DNA of 64,000 nt. It comes from Viridibacillus sp050279675 (lineage in GTDB: Bacteria > Bacillota > Bacilli > Bacillales_A > Planococcaceae). Where the stretch lies: contig NZ_JBNNUK010000016.1 in the NCBI RefSeq assembly GCF_050279675.1, forward strand, positions 1 to 64,000, read 5' to 3'. The position numbers were made by a program, and so were the translations under genes. Shown here one piece after another: positions 24,755 to 34,774 of the stretch (position 1 is the first letter of the stretch; the number at the start of each line of letters is the position of its first letter). The notes below the pieces were generated by a model that did not search any database, was not told the DNA's origin, and worked only from the letters and a program-made list of their open reading frames with translations.

Positions 24755-26440
24755 TTATACTTTAAATCGTTGCGTTAATGTTTGTAATTCTACTGCTTGC
24801 TGACTTAGTTCTTGTACAACACTGTTTATTTCTTGCAATGTTGCAGTTTGTTCTTCTACAGCACCTGAAATATGTGCAGATTGCATTGCAGCTATTTCGG
24901 CATTTGCCGCAATTTCTTCTACAGAGGCAGTTACTTCTTCAGTACCTGCAGATAATTGCTCGGAAGTTGCCGTTATATCTTCCAGCTGCGTTGTCATTTG
25001 AGATACAGAGTTTACAATCTGTCCAAACGATTCGTTCGCATTATCCAACACGTAAACACCTTGGCTGACATTTTTTAGCCCTTCTTCTATTGAAGATGCA
25101 ACAGTTTTTGTATCATTTTGGATTGTTTGCGTTAAATGAACAATTTGTGATGCCGACCCTTTAGATCCTTCAGCTAGCTTACGTACTTCTTCTGCTACCA
25201 CAGCAAATCCTTTACCATGCTCCCCTGCACGTGCCGCTTCGATTGCAGCGTTTAATGCTAGTAAATTTGTTTGATCTGTAATATCGGTAATTACTTTTGT
25301 CATTTTTTGAATCTCAAGTGTTTGTGCAGTCAGTTTTTGTATTAACTCATTTGTTTCATTTGTCGAATTGGAAATAACATGCATTTGTTGTTTGGCAACT
25401 TCTAATATTTTTGTACCTTCACTTGCAATTTTCGTAGTATCAACTGCATGATCAAATAACAATTGTGAAGCTTCAGCAATTCGGCTTACTCCGATTGCTG
25501 TTTCTTGCATTGCAATGGAGCTATCCTTCGCTATTTCAACGGAATCGACAGATCCTTTAGAAGTTTGCTCAACGCTATTCGACACACCTTCAGCAGCTTG
25601 TGAAACTTCAGTTGTACTTGCAGATAGCTCTTCAATGGCTGCACTTAATTGACTTGTATTATCTGAAATACTAGTAATCAATTCTTTTAGATAGCGCTTC
25701 ATTTGATTGAAGGATACTGCTAATTGACCGATTTCATCATTACTCTTAACATCAAAATCCGAATGTGTTAAATCTCCAGTTGCAATTAGATTAGAACCTT
25801 TTACAATTGCCCTTAAAGGATTACCAACCGTTTTCTTAATGAATATGATGAAGAAAATTGCTAGAATTATGCTAAGTAAAGAGATGATAGTTGCTAGAAG
25901 CATAGCTTGTTCTGCTATTTTATGAACACCTTCATTCGCTTTATCTAATTCTTTTTTCTGAAAGTCCATAATTTCTATAGCAGATTCTAGAATCTTTCCA
26001 TTTGCTACCGAACCAACTTCGTTCAATTCTTTTTTAGCAGCGTCTTTATTGCCTTTTTCATATTCTGAAATGACCAAATCTGCGGAATTATCAAATTTTT
26101 CTTTGTTTGCATTGATGTCAGACATATAAGAATGCATTTTTTCCGACATTTCTTTACTATTTAAATCAGATAATGATTGATTAAGCTTTTGCTGATAACT
26201 TTGTAAATTCCTTTTTTCTGTATCATTGCCTTCTATTAAATATGAACGTAAAAACAAACCTTGCGCAGCAAGATTGAATTGAATATCATTCGCTAATTGG
26301 ATTTTTTCAAAACGATCTTTCGTTACTTCATCGAAAGCATCTTCAACCTTTGATAAACGATTATAGTTAAATACTAAAATCACTAGCATCATGACAATCA
26401 TCGTAATAAAGCCTAAACTAATTTTCTTTTGAATAGACAT
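24755..26440 (-). CDS. methyl-accepting chemotaxis protein with a four-helix-bundle sensor, 561 aa
   Basis: Helix 1 (ISLGFITMIVMMLVILVFNY) is followed by an all-helical extracytoplasmic region of about 150 residues (4HB_MCP type: RFEKIQLANDIQFNLAAQGL FLRSYL). Then helix 2 (LLATIISLLSIILAIFFIIF), HAMP (NPLRAIVKGSNLIATGDL) and the signalling domain with AAIEAARAGEHGKGFAVVAE EVRKLAEGS. Start ATG 26440, 8 nt after GAGGGG. It lies upstream of the Cache receptor on the same strand but is closed by its own terminator, so the two are probably separate transcripts. Confidence 0.92.
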   Translation of the reverse strand: MSIQKKISLGFITMIVMMLVILVFNYNRLSKVEDAFDEVTKDRFEKIQLANDIQFNLAAQGLFLRSYLIEGNDTEKRNLQSYQQKLNQSLSDLNSKEMSEKMHSYMSDINANKEKFDNSADLVISEYEKGNKDAAKKELNEVGSVANGKILESAIEIMDFQKKELDKANEGVHKIAEQAMLLATIISLLSIILAIFFIIFIKKTVGNPLRAIVKGSNLIATGDLTHSDFDVKSNDEIGQLAVSFNQMKRYLKELITSISDNTSQLSAAIEELSASTTEVSQAAEGVSNSVEQTSKGSVDSVEIAKDSSIAMQETAIGVSRIAEASQLLFDHAVDTTKIASEGTKILEVAKQQMHVISNSTNETNELIQKLTAQTLEIQKMTKVITDITDQTNLLALNAAIEAARAGEHGKGFAVVAEEVRKLAEGSKGSASQIVHLTQTIQNDTKTVASSIEEGLKNVSQGVYVLDNANESFGQIVNSVSQMTTQLEDITATSEQLSAGTEEVTASVEEIAANAEIAAMQSAHISGAVEEQTATLQEINSVVQELSQQAVELQTLTQRFKV

Positions 26441-26458
26441 TTGCCTAACCCCTCGCAT

Positions 26459-26780
26459 CCTAAAATTAAGTAAACATATTAATATACAAGAACTCGACTA
26501 AAGCTATCGAATCCTTATATATCACCAACATAACTATAGCATTATGATTAGTCATAATTACTGATTCAATTGAACCAACAATTGACCATGATACTTAATT
26601 TTTTTCTAACCAGAAGGACTAGAACTAAATCTTTTAGATTATAAATAAGTTAAATTTTACATTGGAAATTGTTTCTATTTAATTTTCGTAGTAATAATCC
26701 ATTTTCTTATCGATACAACGTTGCATATTAATATAATAAATCTCTTCATATATAATAGCTGTTGTTTTTAACTACTTTTT
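26459..26780. other. AT-rich intergenic stretch
   Basis: No coding frame, hairpin or repeat that I can support. It presumably holds the promoter of the four-helix chemoreceptor. Confidence 0.4.
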
Positions 26781-27023
26781 CTATTCATCAAAATATCCCT
26801 GATTATATCGTTGTATCAAATAATTTTCCAGAAATTCTCTACAGCTATTAGAAAGCTCACTTTTTGATGGATGAATGACATCTCCATACGGTAATTCCCC
26901 TACAAAGCGTACCATCCCTGTAAATTCTCTTTTCAATTCATCATCGTAACCAGAAAATTTCACAAAGCATGTTTGAGGTCCATTATGAGCAAAGTCAACG
27001 ATCATTACTTTATGATTATTCAT
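26781..27023 (-). CDS. hypothetical protein, 80 aa
   Basis: MNNHKVMIVDFAHNGPQTCF VKFSGYDDELKREFTGMVRF and a helical tail REFLENYLIQRYNQGYFDE. Soluble, with no signal. A weak GGTGAG site precedes the ATG. The family is not recognised. Composition and start context look genuine. Confidence 0.55.
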   Translation of the reverse strand: MNNHKVMIVDFAHNGPQTCFVKFSGYDDELKREFTGMVRFVGELPYGDVIHPSKSELSNSCREFLENYLIQRYNQGYFDE

Positions 27024-27060
27024 ATTCTCACCACTTCCACATTTAATTTTTTAAAAGTAA

Positions 27061-27094
27061 GGGTCCATTGCGCTTAAAATGCGCAATGGACCTT
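27061..27094. terminator. long hairpin of uncertain direction
   Basis: GGGTCCATTGCGC / GCGCAATGGACC, a nearly perfect 12-13 bp stem, but with only a poor T tract on either side. It lies just upstream of the 80-aa gene. The long gap 27095-27890 is very AT-rich and shows no supportable gene; its right end must carry the opp promoter. Confidence 0.45.
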
Positions 27095-27907
27095 ATTATT
27101 GTTGCCCTATTTCGTAGTTCCTTCATTATACTTACTTACATTTTGAATCTCGTTCAGACAAAACAAATCAGAAGAACACAAGCAATCATAAAACAATTAG
27201 CTTTGGTGTAAATCCACCGTTCAATATTACTGCTCGATACAAGAAAATCAATAAATTGGCGTCCCCTGCTCCTAAAACAATAACGGTGTATGTAAATTGG
27301 ATAACTTATTATCACCAATATAAAAACTTATCTAATAGTTATACTTGAAATCGCACTAACTAATTCACCATGTTCATAGATGGATAGGTAATGATTAGAA
27401 TAGAAGTTTTGTATTATCCAAAATAGGTGACGAACTCTTCTTCTATAATAACAAATTAAAAGATGCAGTTACATCTGAAATTATACATTAATTCATAAAT
27501 GAATTCTTTGAATCATATAATTAAAGCGGTAAGTATTTTACGAAAAAAGTATATTAATGTAGAAATAGATAGAATTATAGAGAATATTCAGTAATTAAAT
27601 CCATAGTTATTTTGCACTATTTTTAATATTCTGAAATTATATTCTTTATTAAATTGATTACATGAAAAAATATCCACGATAATAGTTTTCTTTCAAATAC
27701 ATTTAATTGATATTTTTATTATCATAAAAATATCACAATTTCACTTTAGTAATTCAACGCACTGAATCTATCATTATTACTATTAAAAAGTTATTTCCCT
27801 AATAAATTATATAATTGGATTTTATTTGTTTCTATGGAATTCTTTTTTTGTTATATTGAAATTAAGCTTTTCACAAGGGCTTATTATTTTAGATAAGGGG
27901 GATTTAA

Positions 27908-29566
27908 ATGGCTAAAAAGAAAAAGTATGTACTGTTTACTCTTTTAGCAATTATTTCATTAGTCTTAGCAGCTTGTAATTTTGGGGGAGATACTGCTAAA
28001 GACGATGACGAAGGTAACAAAGGCTCAGAAGGTGCTGTGCAAGAAAAGAAAAAAGCACTAAATTTAGTAATTGCTTCTGAACCACCTGCAATGAATCCGC
28101 AGTTGGCTACTGATACAACTTCTGGGAATATTTTATTAAGTCTTTTTGAAGGTTTAACTAGACTTGATAAAGATGCAAAATATGAAAAAGCATTGGCTGA
28201 AGATATTCAAATTAGTGATGACCAATTGACTTACACGTTTAAATTACGTGATGCTAAATGGACAAATGGTGATTCTGTTGTTGCAGGTGATTTTGAATAC
28301 GCTTGGAAATGGGCTTTAGATCCAGCTAATACATCTGAGTATGCATCTCAGCTATATCCTATTAAAGGTGCTGAAGAATTTAATACTGGTAAAGGTTCTG
28401 CTGATGACATTGCTATTAAAGTTGTAGATGATAAAACTTTGGAAGTTACTTTAGCAAATCCTACTCCTTACTTCCTTGAGTTAACAGCATTCCAAACATA
28501 TATGCCTATTAACAAAAAGGTTGCTGAAGCAAACAAAGAATGGTACGCAGATGCTGGTGAAAACTACGTTACAAATGGTCCATTCAAATTAGCTGAATGG
28601 CAACATGACGCCTCTCTAAAATTAGAAAAGAATGCTGATTATTGGGATGTTGCAAATGTTAAATTAGACGAAGTAAATATTGGCATGGTAGAGAAAGAAG
28701 CGACAGCTGTTAGTAAGTTTAAAGCTGGTGAAATTGATTATCTAGGTTCTCCGTTCCAAACTGTGGCACTGGATTCAATTGATGAGTTCAAAAAGAGCAA
28801 CCAATTAAATATTCAACCATTAGCTGGTGTATATTGGTACAAATTAAACAATAAAGGTAAATTCACGAAGAATGCTAATATTCGTAAAGCTTTGACATTA
28901 GCTATTAATCGTCAAGAGTTAATTTCAAATGTAACTAAAGGTGAACAAACACCAGCTTTAGGAATGGTTCCTCCTGCTGTTGCTGGTTTTGAAGAAGACC
29001 GCGGTTATATGAAAGACAATGATATTGAAGGTGCAAAAGCTGCACTTGAAGCTGGTATGAAAGAGCTTGGCATTAAAAAAGCATCTGACATTGAAATTGG
29101 CATTTCAATTAATACAAGTGAAGCACATAATGCGATTGCACAGTTTATCCAAGAAGGTTGGAAAAAGAACTTAGGTATCAAAGTGAAAATTGATAACTCT
29201 GAGTGGCAAGTATATTTAGATAAGTTAACTAACCTAGATTATGAAGTAGGTCGTATGGGTTGGATCGCTGACTATAGAGATCCTTACACATTCCTAGAAA
29301 TGTACTCTACTGCTGATAATGGTAACAATGATACTGGATGGGAAAATCCAAAGTACAAAGAGTTGATGAAGAAATCAGTAGCTGAAAAAGACCCTGCAAA
29401 GCGTCTTGAAATTTTAAAAGAAGCTGAAGGAATTGCAATGGGAGAACTACCAGTTGCACCTATCTACTACTACACAACCCTTTTTGTTAAAAAGGATTCT
29501 GTAACAGGTATGGAACCTGATCCAATCGGTAATATCCAGCTTAAAAGAGCAGATATCACTGAATAA
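27908..29566 (+). CDS. oppA: oligopeptide ABC transporter substrate-binding lipoprotein, 552 aa
   Basis: Signal peptide with lipobox LAAC (Cys23), so it is membrane-anchored outside the cell. SBP_bac_5 features: SEPPAMNPQLATDTTSGNIL LSLFEGL, the cluster Y(T)F(K)LRDAKWTNGDSV, and the late EAHNAIAQFIQEGWKKNLGI KVKI and WIADYRDP segments. It captures peptides for the OppBC permease. Size is normal for OppA. AAGGGGG is 5 nt before the ATG. A hairpin follows before oppB, so oppA should be made in excess. Confidence 0.95.
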   Translation: MAKKKKYVLFTLLAIISLVLAACNFGGDTAKDDDEGNKGSEGAVQEKKKALNLVIASEPPAMNPQLATDTTSGNILLSLFEGLTRLDKDAKYEKALAEDIQISDDQLTYTFKLRDAKWTNGDSVVAGDFEYAWKWALDPANTSEYASQLYPIKGAEEFNTGKGSADDIAIKVVDDKTLEVTLANPTPYFLELTAFQTYMPINKKVAEANKEWYADAGENYVTNGPFKLAEWQHDASLKLEKNADYWDVANVKLDEVNIGMVEKEATAVSKFKAGEIDYLGSPFQTVALDSIDEFKKSNQLNIQPLAGVYWYKLNNKGKFTKNANIRKALTLAINRQELISNVTKGEQTPALGMVPPAVAGFEEDRGYMKDNDIEGAKAALEAGMKELGIKKASDIEIGISINTSEAHNAIAQFIQEGWKKNLGIKVKIDNSEWQVYLDKLTNLDYEVGRMGWIADYRDPYTFLEMYSTADNGNNDTGWENPKYKELMKKSVAEKDPAKRLEILKEAEGIAMGELPVAPIYYYTTLFVKKDSVTGMEPDPIGNIQLKRADITE

Positions 29567-29619
29567 TACGCACGCAGTACACGCTGGATAAACTGTTAGA
29601 TATTCTATCAACAGCAAAG

Positions 29620-29664
29620 AGCTGCCTCATAGTCGTTTACTCGGCTTATGAGACAGCTTTTTTT
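29620..29664 (+). terminator. intercistronic hairpin between oppA and oppB
   Basis: AGCTGCCTCATA (29620-29631) / TATGAGACAGCT (29647-29658) followed by T7. It has terminator form but sits inside the operon, so it probably ends most transcripts after oppA or protects the oppA message end. Confidence 0.75.
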
Positions 29665-29699
29665 AAACTAAACTCTAAGAAAAAAAGGAGGAGTTTCAT

Positions 29700-30629
29700 G
29701 TGATTAAATACATTTTAAAAAGACTTATGTACATTTTGCTTGCGCTTTTTGTCATTATTTCCGCCACTTTCTTCTTAATGAGATTGGCCCCAGGAAGTCC
29801 ATTTGCAAGTGAGCGTAGTTTTCCACCTCAAATCGAGAAACAGTTAAATGCAAAATATGGGTTAGACAATCCTTGGTATATCCAATATAAAGATTATCTT
29901 ATCGACTCAGCTTCGTTCGACTTTGGTGAATCGATGAAATATAAAATGCGCTCTACAAATGATATGATTTCTGAGGGATTCCCTATTTCTTTAACTTTGG
30001 GTATTGAAGCCATGCTACTTGCTGTGGGACTAGGCATACTTTTAGGTGTCATTTCAGCGCTTTATCACAATCGCTTTCCCGATTATTTAGCTACTACAAT
30101 TGCTGTCGTAGGAATATCAATCCCCTCTTTTGTATTGGCAGGTTTATTGCAGTATTTCGTAGCTTTAAAACTAGGATGGTTCCCAATAAGCGGTTGGAAA
30201 GGTTTTAGCTATAGTATTTTACCTGCATTCGCTATTGCCATGACACATATGGGTTTTATCGCCAAACTTACACGTTCCAGTATGCTTGAGCAAAATAATA
30301 GTGATTATGTCAAAATGGCACGGGCAAAAGGAATTGGCAAATGGACTATTGTTTTCCGACATACATTACGTAATGCCCTGTTACCTGTCGTTACATATAT
30401 TGGACCTTTAACAGCTGGTGTTGTGACGGGAAGTTTTATTGTAGAACAAATTTTTGCAATACCAGGACTTGGTAAGCACTTCGTTACGAGTATTTCGAAT
30501 CGTGATTACACAGTTATTATGGGTACTACCGTGTTCTACTCTATCATCCTTTTACTTGCGGTATTTATCGTAGATATTTTATACGGTATTATCGATCCAC
30601 GTATTAAGCTGAGAGGAGCGAAAAAATAA
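29700..30629 (+). CDS. oppB: oligopeptide ABC transporter permease OppB, 309 aa
   Basis: Six membrane helices and the BPD_transp_1 EAA loop (YVKMARAKGIGKWTIVFRHTLRNALLP region, Gly at ARAKG) that contacts the ATPases. Start is GTG 29700: AAAGGAGG precedes it; an ATG two bases earlier is out of frame and followed at once by a stop. The stop overlaps the oppC start (TAATG). Confidence 0.95.
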   Translation: MIKYILKRLMYILLALFVIISATFFLMRLAPGSPFASERSFPPQIEKQLNAKYGLDNPWYIQYKDYLIDSASFDFGESMKYKMRSTNDMISEGFPISLTLGIEAMLLAVGLGILLGVISALYHNRFPDYLATTIAVVGISIPSFVLAGLLQYFVALKLGWFPISGWKGFSYSILPAFAIAMTHMGFIAKLTRSSMLEQNNSDYVKMARAKGIGKWTIVFRHTLRNALLPVVTYIGPLTAGVVTGSFIVEQIFAIPGLGKHFVTSISNRDYTVIMGTTVFYSIILLLAVFIVDILYGIIDPRIKLRGAKK

Positions 30630-31573
30630 TGTCACAACAACAATTAGAAAAAATCGAAAAAGAAATGTTTGAAATTGTCGGAGGAAGACATGAAGAAACT
30701 GAAAAGCTAGCAAAGAAATCTATGTCTTTTTGGAAAGAGGTTATCATTCGATTTGCTCACAATAAATTAGCTATTTTCGGTTTAATAGCACTTATGACTA
30801 TTTTATTAATGGCTATTTTTGCACCTATATTTTCACAGTATACTTATAGTGAACAACTTGGATTATACAATAAGGCTCCATCAGCAGCCAATTGGTTTGG
30901 TACAGATGATTTAGGACGAGATGTATTTGTTCGTGTTTGGGAAGGTGCAAGAATTTCTCTATTCATTGGCATTACTGCTGCTATTATTGATTTAGTTATC
31001 GGGGTAGTATGGGGCAGTATTTCAGGACTAGCTGGGGAACGTGTAGATAATATTATGATGCGTATTGCAGATGTTTTAACAGCGGTCCCCTATTTACTTG
31101 TTGTAATCGTTTTATCAGTAGTTTTAGGAAATGGAGCTTTTGGAAATGGCTTGTTACCTATGATTATCGCACTTTCTGTCACTGGGTGGATTAATATGGC
31201 TCGAATAGTTCGTGGTGAAGTGCTATCCATCAAAAACCAAGAATTTGTCTTAGCTTCCCGTACTCTTGGAGCTAATACGAAACATTTAATTATTAAACAT
31301 TTAATTCCAAATGCATTAGGTGCTATTTTAGTAACAATGACATTAACAATTCCAACTGCTATTTTCACAGAATCTTTCTTAAGTTATCTTGGCCTTGGTG
31401 TATCAGCACCAATAGCAAGCTGGGGTACAATGGCTTCTGAAGGGAACAATGCTATTACAAATGCGCCTTGGAGACTAATTTTCCCTGCGATAATGATTTG
31501 TACGACTATTTTTGCATTTAATGCAGTTGGCGATGGCTTGCGAGATGCACTAGATCCAAAATTACGTAAATAA
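30629..31573 (+). CDS. oppC: oligopeptide ABC transporter permease OppC, 314 aa
   Basis: An N-terminal cytoplasmic segment, then six helices. GTDDLGRDVFVRVWEGARIS LFIG is the OppC signature, and the EAA loop is VLASRTLGANTKHLIIKHLI PNALG. Pairs with OppB to form the membrane channel. Overlaps oppB by one base and is 14 nt before oppD. Confidence 0.95.
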   Translation: MSQQQLEKIEKEMFEIVGGRHEETEKLAKKSMSFWKEVIIRFAHNKLAIFGLIALMTILLMAIFAPIFSQYTYSEQLGLYNKAPSAANWFGTDDLGRDVFVRVWEGARISLFIGITAAIIDLVIGVVWGSISGLAGERVDNIMMRIADVLTAVPYLLVVIVLSVVLGNGAFGNGLLPMIIALSVTGWINMARIVRGEVLSIKNQEFVLASRTLGANTKHLIIKHLIPNALGAILVTMTLTIPTAIFTESFLSYLGLGVSAPIASWGTMASEGNNAITNAPWRLIFPAIMICTTIFAFNAVGDGLRDALDPKLRK

Positions 31574-31587
31574 GGAGGTTGAACAGA

Positions 31588-32661
31588 ATGAGTGAACCAA
31601 TTTTACAAGTAAAAGATTTAAGAATTCATTTTAAAACGTTTGCGGGTGTCGTACAAGCTGTCCGCGGTGTGAATTTTGAACTAAAAGCCGGAGAAACACT
31701 TGCCATTGTAGGCGAATCTGGCTCGGGGAAAAGTGTTACAAGTAATGCCTTGATGAAGCTGATTCCAGAACCTCCTGGCATTTATGAGTCTGGTGAAATC
31801 ATCTTTAACGGTCGTGATTTAATCCCCCTTTCAGATAAAGAAATGTCTAAAGTACGAGGTAATGAGATCTCGATGATTTTCCAGGATCCTATGACATCAT
31901 TGAATCCAACTATGCGTGTCGGTAGACAAATTACTGAAGTAATTTTAAAACATAAGAATGTATCAAAGTCTGATGCAAAAAAACGCGCAATTAAATTATT
32001 AGATCAAGTAGGAATTCCAATGCCTGAAAAACGCTATAAACAGTTTCCACACGAATTTTCTGGTGGTATGCGACAACGTGTTGTGATTGCTATTGCTTTA
32101 GCAGCTGAGCCTAAACTATTAATTGCTGACGAACCAACAACTGCTCTTGACGTAACAATTCAAGCACAAATTTTAGAACTTATGAAGGAAATTCAAGAGA
32201 CGAGTAATACATCGATTATCTTCATCACACATGATTTAGGTGTTGTTGCCAATGTTGCTGATCGAGTGGCAGTTATGTATGCTGGACAAATTGTTGAATA
32301 TGGAACTGTAAATGAAATTTTCTATAATCCTAAGCACCCATACACATGGGGATTACTCGGTTCTATGCCAGATATTGATAGTAATTCAGATGAATTATTA
32401 CGAACTATTCCAGGTTCACCGCCTGATTTAATTAATCCTCCTAAAGGAGATGCATTTGCAGCTCGCAATGAATTTGCTTTGGCAATTGATTATGAAAAAG
32501 AACCACCTATGTTCCAAGTAAGCGACACTCATTTTGCTAAAACATGGCTATTGCATCCTGATGCACCTAAAATTCCAATTCCTGAGGCTGTTGCAAAACG
32601 AATTGCAGGATATTTAGGAAAGGAGAATATGCTAAATGGCAAAAAAACTATTAGAAATTAA
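31588..32661 (+). CDS. oppD: oligopeptide ABC transporter ATPase OppD, 357 aa
   Basis: Walker A GESGSGKS near residue 43, Q-loop MIFQDPMTSLNP, ABC signature FSGGMRQRV, Walker B LLIADEPTTALD and H-loop FITHDL. It has the C-terminal oligopeptide_HPY extension (NPKHPYTWGLLGSMPDI). Start ATG 31588, 8 nt after AAGGAGGT, rather than a TTG 9 nt earlier that overlaps the site. It overlaps oppF by 26 nt. Confidence 0.95.
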   Translation: MSEPILQVKDLRIHFKTFAGVVQAVRGVNFELKAGETLAIVGESGSGKSVTSNALMKLIPEPPGIYESGEIIFNGRDLIPLSDKEMSKVRGNEISMIFQDPMTSLNPTMRVGRQITEVILKHKNVSKSDAKKRAIKLLDQVGIPMPEKRYKQFPHEFSGGMRQRVVIAIALAAEPKLLIADEPTTALDVTIQAQILELMKEIQETSNTSIIFITHDLGVVANVADRVAVMYAGQIVEYGTVNEIFYNPKHPYTWGLLGSMPDIDSNSDELLRTIPGSPPDLINPPKGDAFAARNEFALAIDYEKEPPMFQVSDTHFAKTWLLHPDAPKIPIPEAVAKRIAGYLGKENMLNGKKTIRN

Positions 32662-33547
32662 AAACTTAACTCAATATTTCGGTTCTTCAAAAGAGCTTGT
32701 AAAAGCTGTTGATGGCATTAGCTTCGATATTTATGAAGGTGAAACTCTTGGACTAGTAGGAGAATCTGGCTGTGGTAAATCTACAACTGGCCGCTCTATT
32801 ATTCGCTTATATGATATAACGGATGGAGAAATTATCTTTAATGGCAAAGATGTTCATAGTAGTAAATCAGCAAATGAGATGAAGCAATTTAATCGACAAA
32901 TGCAAATGATCTTCCAAGATCCATACGCTTCACTGAATCCTAGAATGAAAGCTAGTGAAATTATTAGTGAAGGCTTTGATATTCACGGTCTTTATAAGAA
33001 CAAAAAAGAACGCCGTGAAAAAGTAGAATCCTTACTAGAAGCTGTTGGTTTAAATAAGGAGCATGCAAACCGCTATGCACATGAATTTTCTGGCGGACAA
33101 CGACAACGGATTGGTATTGCTCGTGCGCTGAGTCTAAACCCAAGTTTTATCATTGCAGATGAACCGATTTCTGCACTGGATGTATCGATTCAAGCACAAG
33201 TTGTAAACTTATTAAAACAACTTCAAAAAGAATTTAATTTAACTTATTTATTCATTGCTCATGACCTTTCTATGGTGAAATATATTAGTGACCGTATTGC
33301 AGTTATGTATCGTGGTAAAATCGTTGAGATTGGGTTAGCAGATGATATCTATCATTCTCCTGTCCATCCATATACGAAATCTTTGCTCTCAGCTATTCCT
33401 TTACCAGATCCAATATCTGAATCAAAACGCACACGAATTCCTTATGAACACGAAGAACTAGATGAAAGCGCTTCATTTTATGAAGTAGCTGACAAACACT
33501 TCGTTTATGGTACCGCTGCTTCCGTAAAGAAATGGAAAAATGCTTAA
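32636..33547 (+). CDS. oppF: oligopeptide ABC transporter ATPase OppF, 303 aa
   Basis: Walker A GESGCGKST, Q-loop MIFQDPYASLNP, signature FSGGQRQRI, Walker B FIIADEPISALD and H-loop FIAHDL, with the HPY tail SPVHPYTKSLLSAIPLPDP. Works with OppD to drive uptake. AAAGGAG lies within the oppD end. The operon ends at the terminator 10 nt on. Confidence 0.95.
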   Translation: MAKKLLEIKNLTQYFGSSKELVKAVDGISFDIYEGETLGLVGESGCGKSTTGRSIIRLYDITDGEIIFNGKDVHSSKSANEMKQFNRQMQMIFQDPYASLNPRMKASEIISEGFDIHGLYKNKKERREKVESLLEAVGLNKEHANRYAHEFSGGQRQRIGIARALSLNPSFIIADEPISALDVSIQAQVVNLLKQLQKEFNLTYLFIAHDLSMVKYISDRIAVMYRGKIVEIGLADDIYHSPVHPYTKSLLSAIPLPDPISESKRTRIPYEHEELDESASFYEVADKHFVYGTAASVKKWKNA

Positions 33548-33556
33548 TAACACGAC

Positions 33557-33590
33557 AAAACCACCGCTCATTATATGAACGGTGGTTTTT
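33557..33590. terminator. terminator of the opp operon
   Basis: AAAACCACCG / CGGTGGTTTTT, a perfect 10-bp stem with T5, shared with the convergent membrane-protein gene. Confidence 0.85.
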
Positions 33591-33612
33591 CATTATGTTA
33601 GAAGCTATAGAA

Positions 33613-33993
33613 TTAGTTTTCTTTCACAGCCGTTACCTGCTTCACTTTACGCCATTTTGAGCGTAATTCCCAAACAGTTATAAGTAATGCGAGCCAAACA
33701 AACCCATTGTTGAAGCTAATACCACTTGATGATTCACCACCGAGCAGTTGCATTACTATTATTGTTAAAATGATATAACCAACTAAAAAAGCATGCCACT
33801 TAAATTCATCTAATACATTTCTATTCGATTGTTTAATTGGCAAAAAACTAATGACTATTAATATTAATATAAAAATTACGATAGGTTTTTTCGGAATTAC
33901 TGAAAACATCTCCAATTGTGAGAAATAATCCATTACAAATAGTAAAGTTAACCCACTTAATAGAAAAATATGTTTCGTTTTTAAAAAGGACAT
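33613..33993 (-). CDS. membrane protein of unknown function, 126 aa
   Basis: Four hydrophobic helices: IFLLSGLTLLFVMDYF, KPIVIFILILIVISFLPI, FLVGYIILTIIVMQLLG and NGFVWLALLITVWELRSKW. The tail is basic. TAGGAG lies 9 nt before the ATG. No family recognised. Convergent with oppF. Confidence 0.6.
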   Translation of the reverse strand: MSFLKTKHIFLLSGLTLLFVMDYFSQLEMFSVIPKKPIVIFILILIVISFLPIKQSNRNVLDEFKWHAFLVGYIILTIIVMQLLGGESSSGISFNNGFVWLALLITVWELRSKWRKVKQVTAVKEN

Positions 33994-34158
33994 GACAGCT
34001 AACTCCTAGTTTTCTTCTAGTATATCAAAATCAGTAGAATGAGATCACATTATTTTCGTTAATAAAGTGAATTTTTCAATATCTCGAAGTATGAAATTCA
34101 CCAAATCCATTTGTATATTATTTGGATTTAATAATGAATATACCTTATGTACTCATAT

Positions 34159-34189
34159 AAAAAACCTCCAATGAGTCATCAGAGGTTTT
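34159..34189 (-). terminator. terminator of the 113-aa gene
   Basis: Minus strand AAAACCTCTG..TGGAGGTTTTTTAT, about 58 nt after the stop at 34247. Confidence 0.75.
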
Positions 34190-34246
34190 GTAAGCTTGAT
34201 TTACTGTTTGAACCAATACTATAAATTACCTTTTTAGTAGCCTAAA

Positions 34247-34588
34247 TCATACATTTATTATTTCAACATTTGTTAATTCTGCCTCACGTGAAAGCCGCGT
34301 TAATTGCATTTTTAATATATTATTATACCTTACTCTCATAATCACTTTGTGGAAACCAGTTTCTTTATACATTTTCAAAGTATCACCAAGGTTATCTATG
34401 AGATCTGGTGTTACAACTTTCATATCAGTACAATCTATATCTAAGAGAAATGATTTAGTATTGATTGGTTTCGTGATTATTTTATAATCTTTAGCAAATT
34501 TTTCAGCCTGTTCTAATGTCATTTTATCATTTACGACAACATTAATTACTTTCATTACTTTATCCTCATGTATTTCATAACCTATCAT
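34247..34588 (-). CDS. hypothetical protein, possibly SpoIIAA/STAS-like, 113 aa
   Basis: MIGYEIHEDKVMKVINVVVN, then TKSFLLDIDCTDMKVVTPDL and NVEIINV. The alternating beta-alpha order (short strand, helix, central strand ending in acidic residues, amphipathic helix) resembles STAS-like proteins that sit in the SpoIIAA-like clan; this is a fold impression only. AGGAGGAG precedes the ATG well. Single gene. Confidence 0.5.
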   Translation of the reverse strand: MIGYEIHEDKVMKVINVVVNDKMTLEQAEKFAKDYKIITKPINTKSFLLDIDCTDMKVVTPDLIDNLGDTLKMYKETGFHKVIMRVRYNNILKMQLTRLSREAELTNVEIINV

Positions 34589-34774
34589 ATCTACTCCTCC
34601 TATAATTAGTTATTTTACATGTTTTTCAGAATATTGTCATTAATTTGTCTTTTATTTTATTTAACTAGTTCATTAATTAATAGAATGTTAGTGGATAAGT
34701 TGATTAAATGCATGGCTAAACAAAAAAACGTACAGCATTGTCACAGTTCAATGCCATACGCCTTTTCTTCTTTA

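Noticed and set aside
27095..27890. Possible gene in the long gap before oppA
   Set aside because: All six frames are broken every 10-30 codons, and no hairpin, repeat or ribosome site indicates a gene; treated as promoter and decayed DNA.
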